5,556 bases of DNA from Micrococcales bacterium (GCA_030452775.1 JAKDLQ010000156.1:1-5556); one strand, 5' to 3'; counted from the stretch's first letter, positions 1 through 5,465 are shown. The notes: generated from the letters alone by a model not told the origin. Numbers and translations are program-made.

Positions 1-423
1 GATGGCGCTCACGTCGGAGCCGCATCCGGGCTCGCTCATCGAGAAGGCGCCGCGGGTCTCGCCGGTCGCCATCCTGGGCAGATAGTGGCGCTTCTGCTCC
101 TCGGTGCCGTGCTGGATGATCATGTAGGCGACGATGAAGTGGGTGTTGATGATGCCGCTGACCGACATCCACCCGCGGGCGATCTCCTCGACGCAGAGCG
201 CGTAAGTGAGCAGGGACTCGCCGAGGCCGCCGTACTCCTCGGGAATCATCAGCCCGAAGATCCCCATCTGCTTCATCTGATCGACGATCGCCTGCGGGTA
301 CTCATCTCGATGCTCGAGCTCGGTCGCGACCGGGATGATCTGCTCGTCGACGAACTCCCGGACGAGCTTGACCAGTTCGGTCTGCTCCTCGGTGAGGCCG
401 TCGGTCTGCTGGAGTCGGGACAT
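1..423 (-). CDS. Acyl-CoA dehydrogenase, N-terminal part (runs off left edge)
   Basis: The reverse strand reads from ATG at 423 without a stop to the window edge, giving 141 residues that begin MSRLQQTDGLTEEQTELVKL. The sequence is typical of the acyl-CoA dehydrogenase family, flavoproteins that oxidise acyl-CoA thioesters to 2-enoyl-CoA in fatty-acid or amino-acid catabolism in the cytoplasm. Visible marks are the N-terminal helical domain with MGIFGLMIPEEYGGLG at about residues 56-71, then HGTEEQKRHYLPRMATGE, and the FAD/substrate-binding signature FSMSEPGCGSDVSAI at the window edge, close to the family pattern. The start is supported by AAGGTGG at 434-440, ten bases upstream of the ATG; a nearby ATG at 446 is out of frame. 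The catalytic glutamate and C-terminal domain lie outside the window, so the acyl-chain specificity cannot be told. It shares a strand with the large gene upstream, but the 188-base gap gives no sign of translational coupling. The family call is firm. Confidence 0.93.
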   Translation of the reverse strand, partial: MSRLQQTDGLTEEQTELVKLVREFVDEQIIPVATELEHRDEYPQAIVDQMKQMGIFGLMIPEEYGGLGESLLTYALCVEEIARGWMSVSGIINTHFIVAYMIIQHGTEEQKRHYLPRMATGETRGAFSMSEPGCGSDVSAI

Positions 424-611
424 GCTCGGATCGCCACCTTGCTCATTGGGCCGGGTCAACTGCGATCGAGTATGCCGCCGAGCTCGCTTCCCCCGCTGGG
501 CGCGGTCGTGTGAGTCCCAACACTCAGGGAGTCACCGGCGCGAGCGGCCAACCTCACCGAGCACCCCGGGCGGACCCGCGTGACCCGCTCCTGTGGGCAA
601 CGTCACCACAG
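424..611. other. Intergenic gap between the large fusion gene and the acyl-CoA dehydrogenase
   Basis: No coding signal was found in these 188 bases. Directly after the stop of the large gene, on the minus strand, CTGTGG (611-606) can pair with CCACAG (596-591) around a 9-base loop. It has no T-tract, so it is at best a weak terminator. The 9-base unit GTCACCACA occurs twice in tandem at 602-619, and the second copy contains the stop codon of the large gene. A perfect 5-base inverted repeat, TGAGT-CCCAAC-ACTCA, lies at 511-526, about 90 bases upstream of the dehydrogenase start, where an operator could sit. No convincing -35/-10 pair was found, though CATACT at 474-469 (minus strand) could be a -10. 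Confidence 0.4.
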
Positions 612-1502
612 TCACCACAGTTCGCCGAAGGCGACCTGCTTGGCCTTGCGCATGCCCTCGAGGGTGGAGCGCTGCTCGAAGTTGCCCTCCTTGAGACCGT
701 TGATGACGGCCTTGAGCAGGTCGGCCCGGGTCGCGCCAGGCGTCTGACCGAGGGCGTTGAGGAAGAGGTAGGTGAAGGCGCCGTTGGCCTTGCCGTCGAA
801 GTGCGCGTCGGCGGCCGTCTGGTTGGGCTTGCACGCGGCGTAGAGAACCGGCCGGGTCCACTTCGCACCGCGTGTCGACCGGCTGAGTTCGGCCAACCCG
901 CGCCGGTCCTGCTTCGGCTCAGCGGCGCGCGCAGTCTCGACGGCGATCGAGCGGGAGACGGCTCGCCTGCTCGGTGGGGGGATGAAGCGGGGCCGTCGCC
1001 CGATCAGCAGGTCGTGCTGTAGCTCGGTGATCCGTCGCAGTCCCGTCCCGCTGTGGCACGTGTCCATGACGACCTCGAGGAGGACGCCGGCGGGGATCCG
1101 TCCGAAGAGCGCCTTGAACTCGTCGTCGATGATCACGGTCTCGGGATCCCAGTCAGCACCCTTGGCCGTGATGTCGTAGCAGGCGAAGGCCTCGTCGAGA
1201 CCATCGACCGTCTCGTCACCGCTGACGTCGGTCACCTGGGTGCCGTGGCTGGAGTAGGTGAAGACGAGACGGTCGCCAGGCCGGGCACCGTCGACCATGT
1301 CGGTGAGCGTCCCCATCACGGCGCCCTTGGTGGCCTGTGCGTCGGTGAGGACCGTGATGTCGCCGGATGTGAACCCGCGCTCTCGAAGAGCGGCCTCGAT
1401 GTCGTGGGCGTCGTTGACGCAACCGGCGAGCCAGCTGCTCATCGGCAGGTGGGCGAACTCGTTGATGCCGACGCACAGCGCCTTGGATGCTGGGGATGTC
1501 AT
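612..1502 (-). CDS. Possible separately translated caspase-family protein (internal start, 296 aa)
   Basis: Within the large frame, Met1230 (ATG at 1502-1500) is preceded by GAAAGGA with a six-base gap, a good Shine-Dalgarno arrangement. The product would begin MTSPASKALCVGINEFAHLP, a natural N-terminus for a stand-alone bacterial caspase-like protease, and its 296 residues match the usual size of such proteins. In this numbering the catalytic pair is His86 and Cys149. The acidic stretch DETVDGLDEA between them corresponds to the region that forms the basic-residue-binding S1 pocket in metacaspases, so cleavage after Arg or Lys is expected from family knowledge. Nothing in the reading frame separates this unit from the hydrolase-CHAT part, so it may be an internal translation product, the trace of a formerly separate gene, or the true gene boundary if a stop codon was lost through a sequencing or assembly error. 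The domain identity is firm; independent translation is inference. Confidence 0.45.
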   Translation of the reverse strand: MTSPASKALCVGINEFAHLPMSSWLAGCVNDAHDIEAALRERGFTSGDITVLTDAQATKGAVMGTLTDMVDGARPGDRLVFTYSSHGTQVTDVSGDETVDGLDEAFACYDITAKGADWDPETVIIDDEFKALFGRIPAGVLLEVVMDTCHSGTGLRRITELQHDLLIGRRPRFIPPPSRRAVSRSIAVETARAAEPKQDRRGLAELSRSTRGAKWTRPVLYAACKPNQTAADAHFDGKANGAFTYLFLNALGQTPGATRADLLKAVINGLKEGNFEQRSTLEGMRKAKQVAFGELW

Positions 1503-4500
1503 CGTCGTTCCTTTCGTCGATCCGGTGTGCGCTGATGCCGGGCGGTGCCCAGCTCCTGGTGGCGCCGTCCCCGCCCGGCCACGGCCGTCCTCGCCGCTGG
1601 CCGAGCCGGCGCCCGTGGCCGAGCCGGCAGTAGCCGAGCCGGAGTCAGTAGTCGAGGCGGCCCCATTGGCCGAGCCGGCGCCCGTGGCCGAGCTCGCGCC
1701 ATCGGGCGATGCTCCGCTGCTCGTGAGCGTGGCGTCGGGGCGCGCGTAGACGGCATACGCGAGCCATGTCGCGTCACCCGCGGAGCGAGCCCGCTCACGC
1801 GCTCGGACCGTCGCGACCGAGACCTGCTCACCGGCGAGGAGCTCGTCATAGAAGGCCTCGACGAAAGCCCGGGCAGGCGCGTCGCCGATTGACCACAGGC
1901 TCGAGACGAAGGCACCGACCCCGGACCGGAGGAAGGCCTTGGCAAAGCCGCCGAGGGTCGACAGCTGCTCGCCGCCGCGGCCGACCTGACAGGCATTGAG
2001 CACGACGACGGGCCGGGACTGGTCACGCCGCGTCCAGGTGGCGTTCTCGCTGACGTTGGTGGCGCTCAGGTACTGCGGCAGGATGGCATTGCCCCGGCGC
2101 CTGCCCCGGAGCAGCACCTTGGCCTCGGCGATATCGACCGGATCGGCGATGCCGTGGCCGGAGAAGTGCAGCAGGTCGAAGTCGCCTGAGCGCAGCAGCT
2201 TGCGGACATCATTGGGCTGCGCCGGCAGTGGCGTCGCCCCGAAGCGGTCGGAGAGGAACTTCCCCTCGGCGGCCGTCTGCGTGAGGGCATAGGCGGGGTC
2301 GATGTAGTCGGGGATGAGTGAGCGCACGTGACCGCGCCGGGCCTGCAGCGCCTTGGGCGGGAAGCCGGTGAACTGCCAGCGTACGAGACCGTGCTGGGCG
2401 AGGAATCGCGGCGCCTGCTGACGTGGGCCGACTGGCGGCTTGAGGTGCACGAGCTCCCACGGCATGTAGGGCTCGTCGGCATAGAGCAGCAGATCGGCGA
2501 TGTCGTCACGGCGGTCCCAGAGCACCGCCTGCATCTCCTGCGGGAAGAGCTGTTCGAAGAGCGACGCGCCGAGGTCCTGCACCTCGGCGAGGAAGCGCTT
2601 GGGCCGATCGCCGACGTCGACCCAGAGTCGCTCGACCTGTCCGAGCAGGCCACGCACGAAGGCAGCGCGATCCCGCAACGGCGGCGAGTCGAAGCGGTGC
2701 ACCTGGCCCCCCTGGTCCAGCCGCAGCGAGTACTCGTAGACGACCCGGTCACCGTGCACGGTCTCGATGACCTCGAGACAAGGCAGACCCTCGAGCTCGG
2801 GCGCATCGAGACCGAGCGTGGTGGTGGCCGAGGCGGTGTCGCCGCCTGCGGTCGAGGCGCCTGCGGTCGAGGCGCCTGCGGTCGAGGTGGCGGTCTGGGA
2901 CGTCGTCGAGGCGGCGACGGCCACGCCTTCGAGCTCGATGGTGCCGAGGGGGACGCTCCCTTGCCGGACGATGACGACGATTCGGACCTTGCCCGGTCTC
3001 TCCGCGGTGACCTCGAACGTCAGCTCGGAGACGCCACCGCCTGCGGGCAGCTCGAAGACGTCGCGGTCCGGTGCGGTCACCGTCGCGTTGCGCTTGCCGA
3101 CGATGTGGACGCTGGCCGGTCGATCCTGGTCGATGCGAACCGGGAGCAGGGCGCTGACCGTGCCCACGCTCGCGGCGATCGTCCGGCGCGACAGGCGCAC
3201 CCGGACGATGAAGGGCGCCTTGACAGCTGGTCGGGCGGGCATCTCGGCCGCCAGGTGCGCATCCGTGAGGGAGGCGGGTGCGCGTCCGGGCTCGTCCAGC
3301 GGCGCCAGGTCCCGGTCCCCGGGCGGCTTCACTCCCGTCGGCGGCGGCTGCGCAGCACCAGTCGTATGCGGCGGCGGCTCGGCCATCGGCAGCTCTCGGT
3401 CGCTCTCCCCCGCGTCCGTCGTTGGCAGCTCGGCCATCGGCAGTTCTCGGTCGCCCGCCCCCGCGTCCGTGGCGTGCAGCTCGTCCACCGGCGCCTCGTC
3501 CCCGGCCACCTCGTCCGCGGCCACCTGGTCTGCTGGCGCCTCCCCCACCGGCGCCTGGGCTGCTTCCTCGGGAGCGGCGCCCGGGCCGAGCGGGAGCCAG
3601 CCGGCGATGGCCTCGATCACCTGGAGCTGGCTGAAGTAGTTGCTGTGGTAGACGACGTCGTTGGTCGGGATCGCGAGGCTGCTCGCGACGAAGCCGCCGC
3701 CCTCGGGCAGGTCGACGGCGCTCATCGCCGCCGTGTCGACGACGAGGTCGTTGTCGTCCTTGAAGAGCTGGTCGACGAAGCCCTCCTTGAGCCTGACGAC
3801 GAGCTCGCGAGGGAACTCCGGCGGGTGGTGCGAGTCGTCGAAGAGCTCTACGTGGAAGTTCGAGGAGACGACATGCCAGCTGGTCCCCGCCGCGGGTTGT
3901 CCGGGCTGGGTCTCGTTGATCGCCTTGATGAAGTCCCCGTCGGGCATCATCGCGGCCAGTCCCGGGATACCGTTCTGGTCGCCGGCGTAGGAGACGAGGT
4001 ATTTGACGAGCGCGCCGAGGCCCTTGATGACCCCGCCGACGACCGCCGCGACCGGGGCGCCACCGGGCAGTGCCGCGAGGACGCCTGCACCGACGGTGAC
4101 GAGGTTGGTGTAGAGGTCGATCAGGTCGTGCCACCGCCCGGGGTCGGCAAGGTGGGTACCTCCGTTGGTGGCCGCGACGAAGACGATGTGATCGACGGTC
4201 GCGGGCCAGGTCGACTGAGGAAGCTCGTACTCGACGAAACTGCGGGTGGTCAGGCCGCCTCGGCTGTGGGTGATGATGTCGATGACGAACTCGTGGTCCG
4301 GGTGGTGTGTCGAGAGTCGCGCGAGCAGGTCCTTCGCGTTGGCGCGCGGGTCGAGACTCAGGGTCTTGTGGTCGAAGCCGATCACCGCGTCGTAGGCGGA
4401 GATGGCTGTCCGCAGGAAGCCCGAGGCGAAGCTGACGGAAGCAAGGGCGCCGAACCCGCCGATCGTCGACGAGAAGGTGCCGTGGACGAAGAGGAGGATG

Positions 4501-5189
4501 CGGACCGCGCGGTCGGTCGGCAGCTTCAGCTCGGCCAGTGTCTCGAAGGGCTCCCACGTCGACACGTCCGCCCCTCGCAGGTGTAGGAGGCCAGGCCGGA
4601 CGCTCTCCTCGAGCTTGTCGATGACCTTGCCCACGGCGTAGGGGGCGGCAAACTTGAGGACGATCGCCTGGACCGCGCCATGGATCAACGTGCCGAGGAT
4701 GCCGCGGCTCCGCTGTCGCTGGGCCGTCGGCTTGCGGCCGGGTCGCGTCGATGGCGCCGGACGCAGGTCGATCTCGAAGCGAGCCGTCCGTGGCTTCGGG
4801 TCGAGGTCGCGGGTCCGGTCTGCCGGGTTGACGGGCAGGTGCCAGGAGTAGACCCCGTCGCGCTCGAGCAGCACGACGGCGTCGTCGGCCGCCGCGAGGT
4901 CCACGTCGAGGGATACGGTCCGGTGCGATGCGGTCCGGTTCGATGCCGTCCGGTTCGATCGCGGCGGGTCGCCAAGGTCTCGGGCCCGAGTCTGTGCCAG
5001 GTCGATGCTCTGGATCTGCTCGAAGCCACTTTCCGCCAAGGACTCCAGCAGGGCCGCCTTGCTCGTCTCGGCGGCGTAACCCGGCTCTCCGGGTAGCGAG
5101 CGGCGACCACCGGAGGGCGTCTGCCGGGCGTCGTAGGACTCGGGCAGCACGACGCGGACACTGCCGCCTGCAAAGGACATGGATGGCAT
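612..5189 (-). CDS. Multidomain alpha/beta hydrolase - CHAT protease - metacaspase fusion protein (1525 aa)
   Basis: One open frame from ATG at 5189, set by GGGAGGAG five bases upstream, to TGA at 612. No signal peptide is visible, so it is probably cytoplasmic. Residues 1-200 are of unknown fold. Residues about 225-530 are an alpha/beta hydrolase of PGAP1/lipase type: oxyanion strand LLFVHGTFSS (232-241), nucleophile Ser309 in THSRGG, candidate acid in DDND (478-481) and candidate His515. Residues 537-655 are an acidic Pro/Ala-rich linker and 657-760 a predicted beta-sandwich. Residues about 801-1155 are a CHAT domain with YMPWELVHL (908-916), His1012 in LLHFSGHG and Cys1067 in VVVLNACQVG, a caspase-fold cysteine protease. 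Residues 1156-1229 are a low-complexity linker. Residues 1236-1525 are a C14/metacaspase-like domain with His1315 in FTYSSHGTQ, Cys1378 in MDTCHSGTG and acidic DETVDGLDEA (1325-1334). All the expected catalytic residues are present. The hydrolase substrate and the protease targets are unknown. The domain calls are firm; whether the chain is always made full length is open, given an internal start at 1502. Confidence 0.9.
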   Translation of the reverse strand: MPSMSFAGGSVRVVLPESYDARQTPSGGRRSLPGEPGYAAETSKAALLESLAESGFEQIQSIDLAQTRARDLGDPPRSNRTASNRTASHRTVSLDVDLAAADDAVVLLERDGVYSWHLPVNPADRTRDLDPKPRTARFEIDLRPAPSTRPGRKPTAQRQRSRGILGTLIHGAVQAIVLKFAAPYAVGKVIDKLEESVRPGLLHLRGADVSTWEPFETLAELKLPTDRAVRILLFVHGTFSSTIGGFGALASVSFASGFLRTAISAYDAVIGFDHKTLSLDPRANAKDLLARLSTHHPDHEFVIDIITHSRGGLTTRSFVEYELPQSTWPATVDHIVFVAATNGGTHLADPGRWHDLIDLYTNLVTVGAGVLAALPGGAPVAAVVGGVIKGLGALVKYLVSYAGDQNGIPGLAAMMPDGDFIKAINETQPGQPAAGTSWHVVSSNFHVELFDDSHHPPEFPRELVVRLKEGFVDQLFKDDNDLVVDTAAMSAVDLPEGGGFVASSLAIPTNDVVYHSNYFSQLQVIEAIAGWLPLGPGAAPEEAAQAPVGEAPADQVAADEVAGDEAPVDELHATDAGAGDRELPMAELPTTDAGESDRELPMAEPPPHTTGAAQPPPTGVKPPGDRDLAPLDEPGRAPASLTDAHLAAEMPARPAVKAPFIVRVRLSRRTIAASVGTVSALLPVRIDQDRPASVHIVGKRNATVTAPDRDVFELPAGGGVSELTFEVTAERPGKVRIVVIVRQGSVPLGTIELEGVAVAASTTSQTATSTAGASTAGASTAGGDTASATTTLGLDAPELEGLPCLEVIETVHGDRVVYEYSLRLDQGGQVHRFDSPPLRDRAAFVRGLLGQVERLWVDVGDRPKRFLAEVQDLGASLFEQLFPQEMQAVLWDRRDDIADLLLYADEPYMPWELVHLKPPVGPRQQAPRFLAQHGLVRWQFTGFPPKALQARRGHVRSLIPDYIDPAYALTQTAAEGKFLSDRFGATPLPAQPNDVRKLLRSGDFDLLHFSGHGIADPVDIAEAKVLLRGRRRGNAILPQYLSATNVSENATWTRRDQSRPVVVLNACQVGRGGEQLSTLGGFAKAFLRSGVGAFVSSLWSIGDAPARAFVEAFYDELLAGEQVSVATVRARERARSAGDATWLAYAVYARPDATLTSSGASPDGASSATGAGSANGAASTTDSGSATAGSATGAGSASGEDGRGRAGTAPPGAGHRPASAHTGSTKGTTMTSPASKALCVGINEFAHLPMSSWLAGCVNDAHDIEAALRERGFTSGDITVLTDAQATKGAVMGTLTDMVDGARPGDRLVFTYSSHGTQVTDVSGDETVDGLDEAFACYDITAKGADWDPETVIIDDEFKALFGRIPAGVLLEVVMDTCHSGTGLRRITELQHDLLIGRRPRFIPPPSRRAVSRSIAVETARAAEPKQDRRGLAELSRSTRGAKWTRPVLYAACKPNQTAADAHFDGKANGAFTYLFLNALGQTPGATRADLLKAVINGLKEGNFEQRSTLEGMRKAKQVAFGELW
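1503..1515 (-). promoter_or_regulatory. Internal ribosome binding site before the caspase domain
   Basis: On the minus strand, GAAAGGAACGACG directly precedes ATG at 1502. The AGGA core at 1512-1509 is six bases from the start codon. In a linker made almost wholly of Gly, Ala, Ser and Thr codons this purine-rich stretch stands out (it encodes Thr-Lys-Gly-Thr-Thr). It could drive separate synthesis of the caspase domain. Confidence 0.5.
1598..1693 (-). repeat. 27-base direct repeats in the CHAT-caspase linker
   Basis: Two identical 27-base copies lie at 1598-1624 and 1667-1693, with starts 69 bases (23 codons) apart. Both are in the same reading frame and encode the repeated SATGAGSA segments of the linker (residues about 1166-1198). 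Further imperfect copies of the GCCGAGCCGG core lie between them. Recombination or slippage between the copies would remove or add 23 residues without breaking the frame. Confidence 0.8.
2843..2887 (-). repeat. Triple 15-base tandem repeat encoding STAGA
   Basis: The unit CGCCTGCGGTCGAGG (plus-strand reading) occurs three times without change. On the coding strand it gives STAGA-STAGA-STAGG at residues 769-783. It sits in a Ser/Thr/Ala-rich linker between the predicted beta-sandwich (657-760) and the CHAT region. The 15-base period keeps the frame, so copy number may vary between strains. Confidence 0.85.
3377..3470 (-). repeat. 51-base-period duplication in the hydrolase-CHAT linker
   Basis: The 43-base segments 3377-3419 and 3428-3470 differ at three positions and are offset by 51 bases (17 codons). 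They encode two successive copies of a 17-residue unit (residues 574-590 and 591-607), each containing DRELPMAE. The unit is acidic and proline-containing, as expected of an exposed linker. A degenerate relative, GDRDLAPLDEP, follows at 624-634. Confidence 0.8.
4917..4961 (-). repeat. Triple 15-base tandem repeat near the N-terminus encoding SNRTA-type units
   Basis: Three near-identical 15-base units (4917-4931, 4932-4946, 4947-4961) follow the pattern GGTCCGGTTCGATGC with one to three changes. They encode RSNRT-ASNRT-ASHRT at residues 77-91. The repeat falls between the N-terminal segment and a short strand-rich part (SLDVDLAAADDAVVLLERDG). The Arg/Thr/Ser-rich units are unlike the surrounding sequence and are probably a flexible insertion. 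Confidence 0.8.
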
Positions 5190-5194
5190 TCCGG

Positions 5195-5202
5195 CTCCTC
5201 CC
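5195..5202 (-). promoter_or_regulatory. Shine-Dalgarno site of the fusion gene
   Basis: GGGAGGAG on the minus strand ends five bases before ATG at 5189 and fixes this as the start. The second Met codon (5180-5178) is 14 bases away and a poorer fit. Confidence 0.75.
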
Positions 5203-5219
5203 GACGAGTGATCGGACCA

Positions 5220-5240
5220 CCCCTCACAACGGTAGAGGGG
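5220..5240 (-). promoter_or_regulatory. Hairpin or operator-like inverted repeat upstream of the fusion gene
   Basis: CCCCTC (5220-5225) and GAGGGG (5235-5240) form a perfect 6-base inverted repeat around a 9-base spacer. It lies 31-51 bases before the fusion-gene start, inside the likely 5' leader. It could be an mRNA hairpin or a repressor site. No family can be named. Confidence 0.3.
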
Positions 5241-5252
5241 CAGCCCAGCACG

Positions 5253-5283
5253 GTGATACCCAAACCGGAAAACCAGTTGCCAG
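5253..5283 (-). promoter_or_regulatory. Weak candidate promoter for the fusion gene
   Basis: On the minus strand CTGGCA (5283-5278) resembles a -35 and TATCAC (5258-5253) a -10, each matching four of six consensus bases. The 19-base spacer is slightly long. It lies in the most A/T-rich patch of the intergenic region and would give a leader of roughly 55-60 bases that includes the inverted repeat at 5220-5240. Actinobacterial promoters are variable, so this is tentative. Confidence 0.22.
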
Positions 5284-5310
5284 CGAAGCGCCCCGCCCGT
5301 CAGTGTGGTC

Positions 5311-5337
5311 CCGATACACCGCTACGGGCGGTGTCGG
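5311..5337 (+). promoter_or_regulatory. Stem-loop just upstream of the plus-strand Shine-Dalgarno
   Basis: ACACCG (5316-5321) pairs with CGGTGT (5329-5334) around a 7-base loop. With a two-base bulge, CCG (5311-5313) and CGG (5335-5337) extend the stem to nine pairs. It ends five bases before AAGGAGGT, so in mRNA it could affect ribosome access. It matches no riboswitch class I recognise. Confidence 0.3.
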
Positions 5338-5342
5338 AATCC

Positions 5343-5350
5343 AAGGAGGT
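5343..5350 (+). promoter_or_regulatory. Near-consensus Shine-Dalgarno on the plus strand
   Basis: AAGGAGGT, almost the full anti-16S complement, lies four bases before ATG at 5355. It is the strongest ribosome binding site in the window, yet the frame it opens has only 36 codons. Confidence 0.6.
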
Positions 5351-5354
5351 CGAC

Positions 5355-5465
5355 ATGTTCATCAGGGTTACGGGCACGTCCGCCCACATCCGCTCTACCT
5401 TGGAGTTCCCTTGTCTTTCGATCCATTCGAGCGCGACGCGTTCAAGAAGCACGCCGCACAGCTGA
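5355..5465 (+). CDS. Possible 36-residue leader peptide, unrecognised
   Basis: ATG at 5355 follows a near-perfect Shine-Dalgarno and opens a 36-residue frame starting MFIRVTGTSAHIRSTLEFPC and ending at TGA 5463-5465. The peptide is Ser/Thr/Arg-rich with one Cys and resembles no family I know. From 5411 it overlaps the TTG-started frame by 55 bases in a different phase. Two readings fit: a leader peptide whose translation affects the downstream gene, or the true N-terminus of the downstream gene separated from it by a frameshift (natural or a sequencing error). The second half (SSATRSRSTPHS) looks like out-of-frame reading of the overlapping gene rather than selected protein, so a short or vestigial role is likely. 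Confidence 0.3.
   Translation: MFIRVTGTSAHIRSTLEFPCLSIHSSATRSRSTPHS

Noticed and set aside
85..513. 142-codon plus-strand frame
   Set aside because: Opposite strand to the clear acyl-CoA dehydrogenase N-terminus; Leu/Asp-rich shadow without a ribosome site.
591..620. CTGTGG/CCACAG hairpin as an intrinsic terminator
   Set aside because: Six pairs with a 9-base loop and no T-tract; too weak to call, so only noted in the intergenic entry.
510..1022. 170-codon plus-strand frame across the 3' end of the fusion gene
   Set aside because: Antisense to the conserved caspase C-terminus; no family resemblance.
1598..2887. Short tandem repeats considered as a CRISPR array
   Set aside because: The units are in-frame coding repeats inside linkers, with no regular unique spacers and no palindromic repeats.
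2328..4586. 752-codon plus-strand open frame opposite the fusion gene
   Set aside because: Antisense shadow of a high-GC gene. Its sequence is Arg/Gly/Asp-rich with no recognisable domain, while the opposite strand carries intact CHAT and hydrolase motifs.
2749..5220. 823-codon minus-strand frame in another phase
   Set aside because: Arg/Pro-rich out-of-frame reading of the hydrolase region, with no ordered domain; the fusion frame explains the same DNA.
5277..5306. TTGCCA (5277) with CAGTGT (5301) as a plus-strand promoter
   Set aside because: The -10 element matches only two consensus bases; not supportable from sequence alone.
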